A stretch of DNA of 15,160 bases from assembly GCA_023390785.1 (NCBI GenBank), contig JAEWCE010000216.1, positions 1-15,160 of the forward strand, in the 5' to 3' direction. The notes beneath the pieces are model-generated. The model was not told the origin of the DNA and made no database searches. It worked only from the letters and a program-made list of their open reading frames with translations. A program made the translations under genes and the position numbers. This DNA comes from Pseudomonadota bacterium (GTDB lineage: Bacteria > Pseudomonadota > Alphaproteobacteria > Rhizobiales > Devosiaceae). Shown piece after piece: positions 6,731-13,127 of the stretch (the first letter of the stretch is position 1; each line of letters opens with the position of its first letter).

Positions 6731-8502
6731 TCCGCCGCCCGGTGCCTGGCCGGAGCATCCGCCAGGGCCGCGGCGCCATATTTGAGCGCCACCGCTGCTG
6801 GCATCGCGCTCCAGCCCTGCAGCGCCGAGCCGCGCCCGAACGGCGGCGAGAAATATTCGACCGGCCCGGCCCACCCGTTCGCGAGGCACATTTCCCACCA
6901 GCGCAACAGTGGATAGCGCGCGCCGCCGAGACCGCGGCGCAGCCGCTCCTCGGCGTAGAGGCCATCGAGATAGGGCCAGTCCGAGCCGTTGTGATAGCGG
7001 AACGGGAACGCCGTCTTGGCGCGGATGTCGCGCACCCGCTTGAACGGCGGATAAGCGCACAGCATGCCCCAGTCACCATAGGGCTGCTCGGCATTGTGCC
7101 GCGACTCCAGCGTGCGCTCGATCGAGTGCAGCAGCCGCACCGCCTTGTCGTCGGGCACGGCGTCGTAGCGGCTGAGCGTCAGGCTATCGAGGACGAGATG
7201 GTCCTCGACGAAGCCGTCCGGCGTCGCGTAATCGGCGTAGCCCTGGCGTGCCTCGACCCAGAGCTTGCCGTCGATCGTGCGCCGGGCCTTCGCCGCCGCC
7301 TCGCGGGCTCGGGCGGCAAGGGCCGGGTCCGTCTTGCCACCGAGCCGGGCGGCGACATCGAGCGCACCCACCCACAGGCCGAGGTCGTACGACACCAGCC
7401 CTTCGCGATACACATTGTCCGCCCAGTCGCGATCATGCCGCGGCTTCAGCGGCAACCCGTCCGGGCCGGCCAGTCTGAAATAGCGTTCTACGATTGCGGC
7501 GATGACTGGCCAGTGTCGCTCGGCCTCGGCCGCATCGCCGGTCTCGCGGACATAGTCGCCGACGGTCAGGATGAAGAACAGCGGGCTGTCGAAATGGTCG
7601 CTCCACCAGTCCTCGGACCGGAGGTGATGTTCCTTGTGGCGATCGGGATGTTCGCGGAAGGCCCGCCACGCCCTCGACTGCGCGCGCCCCGACAGGATCA
7701 CGCCGCTTGGCGCCTCGCCATCGGGCTGCACGCCGCGGGCCAGCAGCCGGATCTGCTCGCGCACCGCGTCCGGCCGCAGCGCCAGGAGCGGCTGCAACGT
7801 CCAGTAACCATCGCGATAATAGGTCCGCGCCGGCGAGCTGTAGGCCTGCCCGGCGGCGAGGCCGGCAAAGCCCCCCTGCTCGTCCGCGCGGATACTGGAC
7901 AGGGCCGCGTGTACGCCCTGCAGCACCATGGTGCGCAGCAGCGGATCGGCCTCCGGCATCAGGTCGCATCGGCGCACATGAGCCTCGGCCTCTGCGACGA
8001 TCTCCGCAGCCGTGAGCCGCATGGCGCGGGACGCCTCGGCCGCGTCGACGCCCACCGACAGCAGCAGGTCGTCTCCGCGCTGCTCGAGTTGCAGCACGCC
8101 CCAGGGCAGTTCCATGCTGCGCCCGTCGGCGGTCGCCCGCCATGTCGGTTTTGCGTCCTCGGCGGCGATCTCGTGCCACCATGCACAGCGTCGCGCTGGA
8201 AACACCCGCGCGGCACCGCCACCACGCACCAGCATCACCGGCGCCGACTGCGCGAGATAAATGCCACCGCTGCGGCCGACCACCCGGTTCGGCGCGTAAG
8301 CATAGGGACCGGCGAGCGCCGAGAACCGTACCCGGCCCAGCCGGCCCACGCCCCACAAGGAGAGATCGACAGCGCCGTCGGGAAACACATCCCCTTGCAG
8401 TCGCGGCGCCATTACCGGCAGCATCACCGGCGTGTCCGAAACCATGCTGCCGTCATCGCGCGGCGTCAGCATGGCACCACCCGCAGCCCGGCCGACCAGC
8501 AT
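6718..8502 (-). CDS. Six-hairpin (alpha/alpha)6 glycoside hydrolase, GH63/glycogen-debranching-like, family unassigned
   Basis: This protein is 594 residues with no signal peptide, so it is cytoplasmic. The N-terminal ~170 residues are beta-rich; the rest looks like an (alpha/alpha)6 barrel. Features shared with GH63, GH37 and debranching-type enzymes are TYYRDGYWTLQPLL (about 227-240, Asp231 the likely general acid), WWSDHFDSPLFF (299-310), HDRDWADNVYREG (356-368), YHNGSDWPYLDGLYAEE (503-519), GPVEYFSPPFG (546-556, Glu549 a candidate base) and GWSA (563-566). I infer that it cleaves an imported oligosaccharide or glycoside in the cytoplasm; the linkage is unknown. The start is uncertain: ATG 8502 is the longest, with alternatives at 8472 and 8445, all with weak ribosome-binding sites. 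It is divergent from a ROK regulator with dyad-rich DNA between, so that regulator probably controls it. Confidence 0.8.
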   Translation of the reverse strand: MLVGRAAGGAMLTPRDDGSMVSDTPVMLPVMAPRLQGDVFPDGAVDLSLWGVGRLGRVRFSALAGPYAYAPNRVVGRSGGIYLAQSAPVMLVRGGGAARVFPARRCAWWHEIAAEDAKPTWRATADGRSMELPWGVLQLEQRGDDLLLSVGVDAAEASRAMRLTAAEIVAEAEAHVRRCDLMPEADPLLRTMVLQGVHAALSSIRADEQGGFAGLAAGQAYSSPARTYYRDGYWTLQPLLALRPDAVREQIRLLARGVQPDGEAPSGVILSGRAQSRAWRAFREHPDRHKEHHLRSEDWWSDHFDSPLFFILTVGDYVRETGDAAEAERHWPVIAAIVERYFRLAGPDGLPLKPRHDRDWADNVYREGLVSYDLGLWVGALDVAARLGGKTDPALAARAREAAAKARRTIDGKLWVEARQGYADYATPDGFVEDHLVLDSLTLSRYDAVPDDKAVRLLHSIERTLESRHNAEQPYGDWGMLCAYPPFKRVRDIRAKTAFPFRYHNGSDWPYLDGLYAEERLRRGLGGARYPLLRWWEMCLANGWAGPVEYFSPPFGRGSALQGWSAMPAAVALKYGAAALADAPARHRAAEAVS

Positions 8503-8630
8503 GCGTCCGGGACGATGCGTCCGCCCGGATGTAACGGCTGCGCGATGTCAAAGCACGTCGCCATCTGCCGCCCCTGTCCACCGGACAGTGTTGGAAACCT
8601 TGCACCACTGTGGCGACGAACGGTGTCGTA

Positions 8631-8647
8631 TGTCAAGGACCCGGACA
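8631..8647. promoter_or_regulatory. Candidate ROK operator, distal copy (TGTC-N9-GACA)
   Basis: TGTC (8631-8634) and GACA (8644-8647) are inverted with a 9-bp spacer AAGGACCCG. The same arrangement, with the shared CCCG before GACAAA, recurs at 8724-8744. The centres are 95 bp apart, about nine helical turns, so both sites would face the same side of the DNA. Repetition upstream of a DNA-binding ROK protein supports an operator role. Nothing beyond the sequence pattern proves binding. Confidence 0.55.
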
Positions 8648-8723
8648 AATGGGCAGCCCATGCCCGACAATTTGCGCAAAATCCGGCCGCCGCATGCCAC
8701 GACGTTTGACGAGGCGCGCCGTA

Positions 8724-8744
8724 TTTGTCAGTGTCCCGGACAAA
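8724..8744. promoter_or_regulatory. Candidate ROK operator, proximal copy (TTTGTC-N9-GACAAA)
   Basis: TTTGTC (8724-8729) and GACAAA (8739-8744) form a perfect 6-bp inverted repeat around AGTGTCCCG, spanning 21 bp in all. It ends 4 bp before the ribosome-binding sequence of the ROK regulator (8748-8754), a position suited to autorepression. It is the better-matched of the two copies. Confidence 0.6.
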
Positions 8745-8760
8745 CTTAAGGGGGCATGAC

Positions 8761-9987
8761 ATGGACGCGCCCGAGCCACCACTTGCCCGACAAATCTCGC
8801 TATACGCCGTGATCCAGGCCATCCTGACCCATGGACCGACGTCGCGCACCGACCTCGCCCGCCGCACCGGGCTCAGCCGCCAGACCATCTCCGAAGTCGT
8901 GTACGAACTGGAGACCGCCGGCTGGCTGAAGCCACAAGGACGCACCAGCGGCAAGCCCGGGCGCAGTGCCGTGGTCTACGAGATCGACGGCCGCGCCGGC
9001 CTCGCCGCCGCCATTGATCTGGGCGGCACCAAGCTCAACGTCGCCATCGGCGACCTCGTCGGCAACGCCCTGGCCGAAAGCCTGGTGCCTACCGATACGC
9101 GCGGCGGCCTCCACGTCGTCGATCAGATTGCCACGCAGGTCGAAACGCTGGCGGGCCAGCTCGACGTCACCACCCGCGAGCTTCGGATCGCCGTTCTAGG
9201 AACTCCCGGCGTGTTCCAGTCCGAAACCACGCGCATCGACTTCGTACCCAACATTCCCGGCCTCGGCGACATCGACGTGCCGGCGCAATTGCGACGGCGC
9301 CTCGGCGTTCCGGTGCTGATCGAAAACGACGTCAACCTCGCGGCCCGCGGCGAGCAATGGCGCGGCCACGGCGCCGGGATCGGCAATTTCGTCTTCATCG
9401 CCTTCGGTACCGGCGTCGGCATGGGAATCATCGCCGACGGGCATCTGCTGCGCGGTGCGCGCGGCGCGGCCGGCGAGATCGGCTACCTGCCGCTCGGGGG
9501 CGACCCATACGATCCGCGCGGCTTTGCGCTGGGGACCTTCGAGTCCGCGGTCGGCAGCGCCGCGATCGCCGAACGCTATGCCGGCTTCGGCGGGCAGCAC
9601 GGTCTCACCGTGCGCGATATCTTTGCCGCGCTGGACTCGGGCAATCCCGCGGCCACCGCCACGGTTGAGGAGACGGCACGGCTGATGGCAGTCGCCATCG
9701 CCGCCGTCGGCGCCATGCTCGATCCCGAGGTGGTAATCCTCGGCGGCAGCATCGGATTGCGCAGCGAGCTGCTCGACGCCATCCGCCACTATCTGCCGCG
9801 CTGTACCCCTACCCCGCCACGCATCGAGGCGAGCGTGCTGGGCAACCGCGCGGCGCTGATCGGCGCGCTCGGCGTGGCGGTGGAGCGGATGCACGACGAT
9901 CTGTTCGGCGTCGGCGGCCTGCCGGTCCGCCCCATTCTCGCGTCAGTCCGCAAGCCCGCGCCGCTCGGCACCCCGACGGAGCACTAG
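8761..9987 (+). CDS. ROK-family transcriptional regulator (NagC/Mlc/XylR type)
   Basis: This 408-residue protein has an N-terminal winged helix-turn-helix (about 11-75; RTDLARRTGLSRQTISEVVYELE is the helix pair) followed by a ROK sugar-binding domain (AAIDLGGTKLNVAIGD 83-98; ENDVN 188-192; FGTGVGMG 215-222). The usual C-x-C-G-x-x-G-C zinc motif is absent: that stretch reads GFALGTFESAVG, and the zinc-binding His of GEIGH is Tyr (GEIGY, 238-242). The ENDVN and GTG phosphate-binding motifs remain. It should repress or activate sugar genes in response to a ligand. I chose ATG 8761 because AAGGGGG lies 6 bp upstream; a TTG at 8725 lies inside the operator-like dyad. Likely targets are its own gene and the divergent glycoside hydrolase. 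It converges on the GntR gene, 2 bp apart. Confidence 0.92.
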   Translation: MDAPEPPLARQISLYAVIQAILTHGPTSRTDLARRTGLSRQTISEVVYELETAGWLKPQGRTSGKPGRSAVVYEIDGRAGLAAAIDLGGTKLNVAIGDLVGNALAESLVPTDTRGGLHVVDQIATQVETLAGQLDVTTRELRIAVLGTPGVFQSETTRIDFVPNIPGLGDIDVPAQLRRRLGVPVLIENDVNLAARGEQWRGHGAGIGNFVFIAFGTGVGMGIIADGHLLRGARGAAGEIGYLPLGGDPYDPRGFALGTFESAVGSAAIAERYAGFGGQHGLTVRDIFAALDSGNPAATATVEETARLMAVAIAAVGAMLDPEVVILGGSIGLRSELLDAIRHYLPRCTPTPPRIEASVLGNRAALIGALGVAVERMHDDLFGVGGLPVRPILASVRKPAPLGTPTEH

Positions 9988-9998
9988 GCTCATCCTAG
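9984..9998. terminator. Small dyad covering the ROK-regulator and GntR stop codons
   Basis: CTAGG (9984-9988) and CCTAG (9994-9998) pair with a 5-nt loop. The structure contains the TAG of the ROK gene (9985-9987) and the TGA of the GntR gene (9990-9992). The stem is short and has no U-run, so a terminator role is only suggested by its place at a convergent junction. Confidence 0.25.
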
Positions 9999-10652
9999 CA
10001 CCCGGTGCAGCACGCCCTGCAGATGCCGGTCGAGGGCGTCGGCCGCCGCTTCCGGCGAGCGGGCCTCGACCGCGTCGATGATCGCCACATGCTCGCGCAT
10101 CGCCTTGAGCGTGCTGTTGGTGTTGACCGCCTCGGGATTGATCAGCCGCAGCAGATACATCTTGCGCTGCAGCCTTGCATAGACCGACGCCACTTCGGCA
10201 TTGCCGAAGGCGCCGATGAAGCTGCCGTGGAACTCCGCCTCTAGCGCCCGCACCGGTCCGCGATAGAGCTTCTCGTCGTCGACATCGGCGACGAAGGTGA
10301 GGATGTCGTCATGCGCCTTGCGACTGCGCGCCGCCCAGCCGGCAGGCGCCGAGCGTGCAAAGCGACGCAGCCCCTCGCGTTCCAGCAGCCCCCGAAACTG
10401 GAAGGTCTCGCGCACGAACTGCACATCCGGGTAGAATATCGTTATGCCGATGCGTCGGCGCACCGTCACAAGGCCCTCGGCCTCGAGCAGCGTCGTCGCC
10501 TCGCGCATCGGCGACAGCGAGATGCCCAGGATGTCGCAAAGCTCGTCCTGCCGCAGCGTCTGGCCCAGGCTGATCCGCCGCTCCACCAGCGCCGAAAAGA
10601 ACGCCGCATACCCGGGAGGCAGCGCCGCCTCGGTCTTGTCCTGTGCTGCCAA
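9990..10652 (-). CDS. GntR-family transcriptional regulator, FadR/FCD subfamily
   Basis: This 220-residue protein has an N-terminal winged helix (about 13-75; TLRQDELCDILGISLSPMRE, then LLEAEGLVTVRRRIGITI). An all-helical FCD ligand domain follows, with the expected metal-ligand histidines His142 (EAEFHGSF), His188 (MREHVAI) and His210 (LDRHLQGV). FCD regulators commonly sense carboxylic acids, including hexuronates and aldonates (UxuR and ExuR are members). It is divergent from the binding-protein, permease and mannonate dehydratase genes, so it most likely represses that operon in response to a hexuronate-derived acid. The start is a TTG (10652) with GGGGGAT just upstream; no ATG is available there. 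It converges with the ROK regulator. Confidence 0.92.
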   Translation of the reverse strand: MAAQDKTEAALPPGYAAFFSALVERRISLGQTLRQDELCDILGISLSPMREATTLLEAEGLVTVRRRIGITIFYPDVQFVRETFQFRGLLEREGLRRFARSAPAGWAARSRKAHDDILTFVADVDDEKLYRGPVRALEAEFHGSFIGAFGNAEVASVYARLQRKMYLLRLINPEAVNTNSTLKAMREHVAIIDAVEARSPEAAADALDRHLQGVLHRVLG

Positions 10653-10826
10653 CTATCCCCCAAAAAGCTATCGTTTAGCGCGTTGACATAGCCAAAATCG
10701 ACTCTTAGCCTCGGCTTTATCGCCCCAATAAATATATTTCAACTGGTGGCGCGCAATCGACCGGCAAGGGGCGCAAACCGGCGAAGGGCCGGCCGGCCTG
10801 GGTTGCGACCGAGGGAGGAAGACCAC
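10653..10826. promoter_or_regulatory. Divergent control region for GntR and the uronate importer operon
   Basis: For the plus-strand operon there is a candidate promoter with a perfect -35 TTGACA (10683-10688), a 17-bp spacer and a weak -10 TAGCCT (10706-10711). AT-rich DNA with the palindrome AAATATATTT (10730-10739) stands out from the GC-rich background. GCTA-N5-TAGC (within about 10667-10680) just upstream of the -35 could be part of a GntR operator. The ribosome-binding site GGGAGGAA (10813-10820) precedes the binding-protein ATG. On the minus strand the GntR gene has only a modest promoter candidate. Confidence 0.55.
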
Positions 10827-12155
10827 ATGACTGAGGCAGACAAGTCCAAGTCCACGCCCTGGACGCGGCGCAAGGTGCTGGGCACTGCCGCGGCGAGCAC
10901 CGCCGCAATCGCGCTTGGCGCGGGCCTGGCCGCGCCGGCGCGCGCCCAGGGCAAGAAGCTGACCTATTGGGGCGGCCTGATCTTCTCCGATGACGCCAAC
11001 AAGCTGCTGGTGGACACCATCAACGATTGGGGCGCCAAGAACGGCGTCGAGACCGAAGTGGTGATGATCAACCAGAACGAGACCACGCAGAAGGTCTCGG
11101 CGGCAGTCGCGTCCAACTCGATGCCCGACGCGCTCGACGTCGGGCTTGGGCTCGGCCTGCTGCTCGGTCGGCAGGGCGTCTTCACTACGCTGGACGACCT
11201 CTACAAGAAGATCGGCGACGCCCAGGGCGGATGGTATCCGGGCACCGACAAGGCCAGCGACACCACCGCCGCCGCGGGCGGCCGGGTCGGCATTCCCTTC
11301 GGCGTCAACGGCAATCTGCTGCTGCGCCGCAAGGATTTGCTGGAGCCCAAGGGCTTCAAGGAGGCGCCCAAGACCTGGGCCGAACTCGCCGAGCAGGCAG
11401 CGGCGGTCAATGCTCCGCCGGTCTATGGCCTCGGCCTGGCGCTCTCCAACGTCGGCGACGGCAACGTGCAGATCAACGTGATGCAAGCCTATGGCGGGCG
11501 CATCGCCGACGACGAGGGCAAGAAGGTCACCATCAAGTCGGAGGAAACCCGCGCCTACCTGCAATGGCTGAAGGACGCCTGGGACAAGGGCGTGTTCCCG
11601 CCGGGCAATACCACCTGGGACGGCGCCGGCGACAACCAGGCCTATCTCGCCGGCCAGGCTGCCTTCATCGCCAACACCGGTTCGGTGGGCATCGCCGCCA
11701 AGAAGGACGATCCCGACCTGTTCAACAGCAGCGCCTTCTCCGCCCTGCCCGGCGGCCCCAAGGGGGTGGTCTCGCCAATCGACGTGCAGTTGCGCGTCAT
11801 CCCCAAATCGAGCCCGATGCAGGACGAAGCCAAAGCGCTGATCGAGTACCTGTCGAACCCCGACTTCATGAACGCCTACTTCAACGTGGCCATCTACGGC
11901 CCGGTGCTGAAGGGGCAGGAGAAACTGAAGGCCTTCGACGGCTCCAACTCGATCCTCGTCGGCCTGCTCGGCCTGGCGCAGAACGGCACGGCGCCGGCCT
12001 ACCCCGACGTCTACAACGCCGCCTACGCCGACATGTCATCGAACTTCATCATCCCGAAAATGGCGCAGCGCGTCGTTATCGACGGCTGGGATTTCGACAA
12101 GGCCATGGATGAAGCGCAGGCCCAGGCGCAGAACATCTACGACAAGTACAAGTAA
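10827..12155 (+). CDS. Tat-exported carbohydrate ABC transporter substrate-binding protein
   Basis: This 442-residue protein has a twin-arginine signal (TRRKVLGTAAAS, Arg14-Arg15), a hydrophobic stretch and a cleavage site near residue 40 (APARA before QGKKLTYWGG), so it should be exported folded. The mature part is a family-1 extracellular solute-binding fold (LTYWGGLIFSDDANK; FGVNGNLLLRRKDLL; AYLAGQAAFIANTGSVG; IEYLSNPDFMNAYF). I chose ATG 10827 because GGAGGAA lies 6 bp upstream and the signal peptide begins there; the frame stays open upstream to 10746 without a better start. It leads an operon with two permeases and mannonate dehydratase, suggesting hexuronides or another uronate-containing ligand. 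A strong hairpin with a T-run follows its stop. Confidence 0.93.
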   Translation: MTEADKSKSTPWTRRKVLGTAAASTAAIALGAGLAAPARAQGKKLTYWGGLIFSDDANKLLVDTINDWGAKNGVETEVVMINQNETTQKVSAAVASNSMPDALDVGLGLGLLLGRQGVFTTLDDLYKKIGDAQGGWYPGTDKASDTTAAAGGRVGIPFGVNGNLLLRRKDLLEPKGFKEAPKTWAELAEQAAAVNAPPVYGLGLALSNVGDGNVQINVMQAYGGRIADDEGKKVTIKSEETRAYLQWLKDAWDKGVFPPGNTTWDGAGDNQAYLAGQAAFIANTGSVGIAAKKDDPDLFNSSAFSALPGGPKGVVSPIDVQLRVIPKSSPMQDEAKALIEYLSNPDFMNAYFNVAIYGPVLKGQEKLKAFDGSNSILVGLLGLAQNGTAPAYPDVYNAAYADMSSNFIIPKMAQRVVIDGWDFDKAMDEAQAQAQNIYDKYK

Positions 12156-12164
12156 CTGATGGCT

Positions 12165-12200
12165 GGCGGGCGGCCCCTCCCAGCCGCCCGCCCCTTTTTT
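12165..12200 (+). terminator. Intrinsic terminator/attenuator after the binding-protein gene
   Basis: GGCGGGCGGC (12165-12174) and GCCGCCCGCC (12183-12192) form a perfect 10-bp GC-only stem with an 8-nt loop, followed by CC and six T residues (12195-12200). This is the one canonical Rho-independent terminator in the window. It lies inside the operon, 10 bp after the binding-protein stop and 15 bp before the permease ATG. Partial readthrough would give more binding protein than permease, a common arrangement in ABC importers. Confidence 0.88.
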
Positions 12201-12215
12201 CCCTGAAGAACGCCA

Positions 12216-13127
12216 ATGGCCGAGATCACCCAGCCCCAAGGCTCCCTGCCGGTGCGCCGCGGTCTCTCGCGGCTGACGCTGTTCGCCTATGTGCTGGTGG
12301 CGCCGGTGGTGCTGCTGATCGTCGGTCTCGTCGCCTACCCATTCCTGTTCGCCATCTGGATCTCCTTCACCGACCAGGTGGTGGGTAATGTCGGCAAATG
12401 GATCGGCCTCGCCAATTTTGTCTATCTCAGCAAGAACTCGACCTTCGTCTCATCGATCTGGAACACCATTACAATGGTGCTCGTGTCGGACGGACTGAAG
12501 CTGTGCATCGGCCTTGGCCTGGCGCTGCTGGTGCACCAGCATCTGCCCGGCCGCGGCCTGTTCCGCTCGTTCCTGATGCTGCCCTGGGCGATGCCGGCCT
12601 TCGTCGCCTTCCTCACCTGGCGCGTGCTGTACCAGCCGATCGGCGGCGGCATCAATCTCATCCTCACTGCCACGGGCATCCACTCCGGCGTCATCGACTG
12701 GCTCGGACAGCGCTCCACCGCCATGCCGGCGGTGATCTTCGCCACCGTCTGGCGCGGCTTTCCGTTCTGGTTCGTGTCGTTCCTCGCCGCCCTGCAGGCG
12801 GTGCCCAAGGAACTCTACGAGGCGGCGCGGGTCGACGGCGCCACCGCCTGGCAACAATTCTGGACAGTGACCATCCCCGGCATCCGCCAGGTGATCATCG
12901 TCACCACCCTGCTCTCCTCGATCTGGACCGCCAACGGCTTCGAGAACGTCTGGCTGCTGACGCAGGGCGGGCCGTCCGACGCCACCATGGTGTTTCCGGT
13001 GCTGGCCTATTTCGGCATGCAGACGCAGCGTCTGGGCGAGGCCGCCGCCGTGTCCGTCTACACGCTGCCGGTGCTGATCGTGCTGGTGCTCATTGCCACC
13101 ACTTTGATGCTGAGGGACGAGGAATGA
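12216..13127 (+). CDS. Carbohydrate ABC importer permease, MalF/CUT1 type (second system)
   Basis: This 303-residue protein has about six membrane segments, the first at about 21-45 (TLFAYVLVAPVVLLIVGLVAYP). Its EAA loop is a near-perfect consensus: LYEAARVDGATAWQQFW then TVTIPGI (about 200-223). The MalF-like LLTQGGPSDAT follows near 248-258. Its ribosome-binding site is weak (GAAGAA 12205-12210) and it starts just after the terminator-like hairpin, both fitting lower expression than the binding protein. The stop overlaps the next permease start (ATGA, 13124-13127). It forms the channel heterodimer with the next gene product. Confidence 0.93.
   Translation: MAEITQPQGSLPVRRGLSRLTLFAYVLVAPVVLLIVGLVAYPFLFAIWISFTDQVVGNVGKWIGLANFVYLSKNSTFVSSIWNTITMVLVSDGLKLCIGLGLALLVHQHLPGRGLFRSFLMLPWAMPAFVAFLTWRVLYQPIGGGINLILTATGIHSGVIDWLGQRSTAMPAVIFATVWRGFPFWFVSFLAALQAVPKELYEAARVDGATAWQQFWTVTIPGIRQVIIVTTLLSSIWTANGFENVWLLTQGGPSDATMVFPVLAYFGMQTQRLGEAAAVSVYTLPVLIVLVLIATTLMLRDEE

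Larger units (their letters stand above)
8503..8760. promoter_or_regulatory. Dyad-rich divergent control region, glycoside hydrolase / ROK regulator
   Basis: These 258 bp contain no supported gene but many dyads: CTGTCC-ACC-GGACAG (8574-8588), TGTC-N9-GACA (8631-8647), ATGGGC-A-GCCCAT (8649-8661), the palindrome TTTGCGCAAA (8671-8680) and TTTGTC-N9-GACAAA (8724-8744). The ROK regulator has a strong ribosome-binding site, AAGGGGG at 8748-8754, 6 bp before its ATG. No convincing -35/-10 pair is visible for either direction. The region most likely controls both divergent genes through the ROK protein. Confidence 0.75.

Noticed and set aside
8546..8551. Perfect TTGACA on the minus strand as a -35 for the glycoside hydrolase
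   Set aside because: The expected -10 position 16-18 bp downstream is GC-rich with no resemblance to TATAAT, so the hexamer alone is not enough to call a promoter.
6742..8709. Very long plus-strand open frame antisense to the glycoside hydrolase gene
   Set aside because: Its translation is Arg/His/Pro/Gln-rich with no recognisable domain, while the minus strand encodes a coherent enzyme. Long antisense frames are expected in DNA with strong G/C third-position bias.
12398..13123. N-terminal extension of the second MalG-like permease reaching back into the MalF-like gene
   Set aside because: The upstream part is an Arg-rich out-of-frame reading of the MalF-like gene. The true start is the ATG at 13124, in the ATGA overlap.
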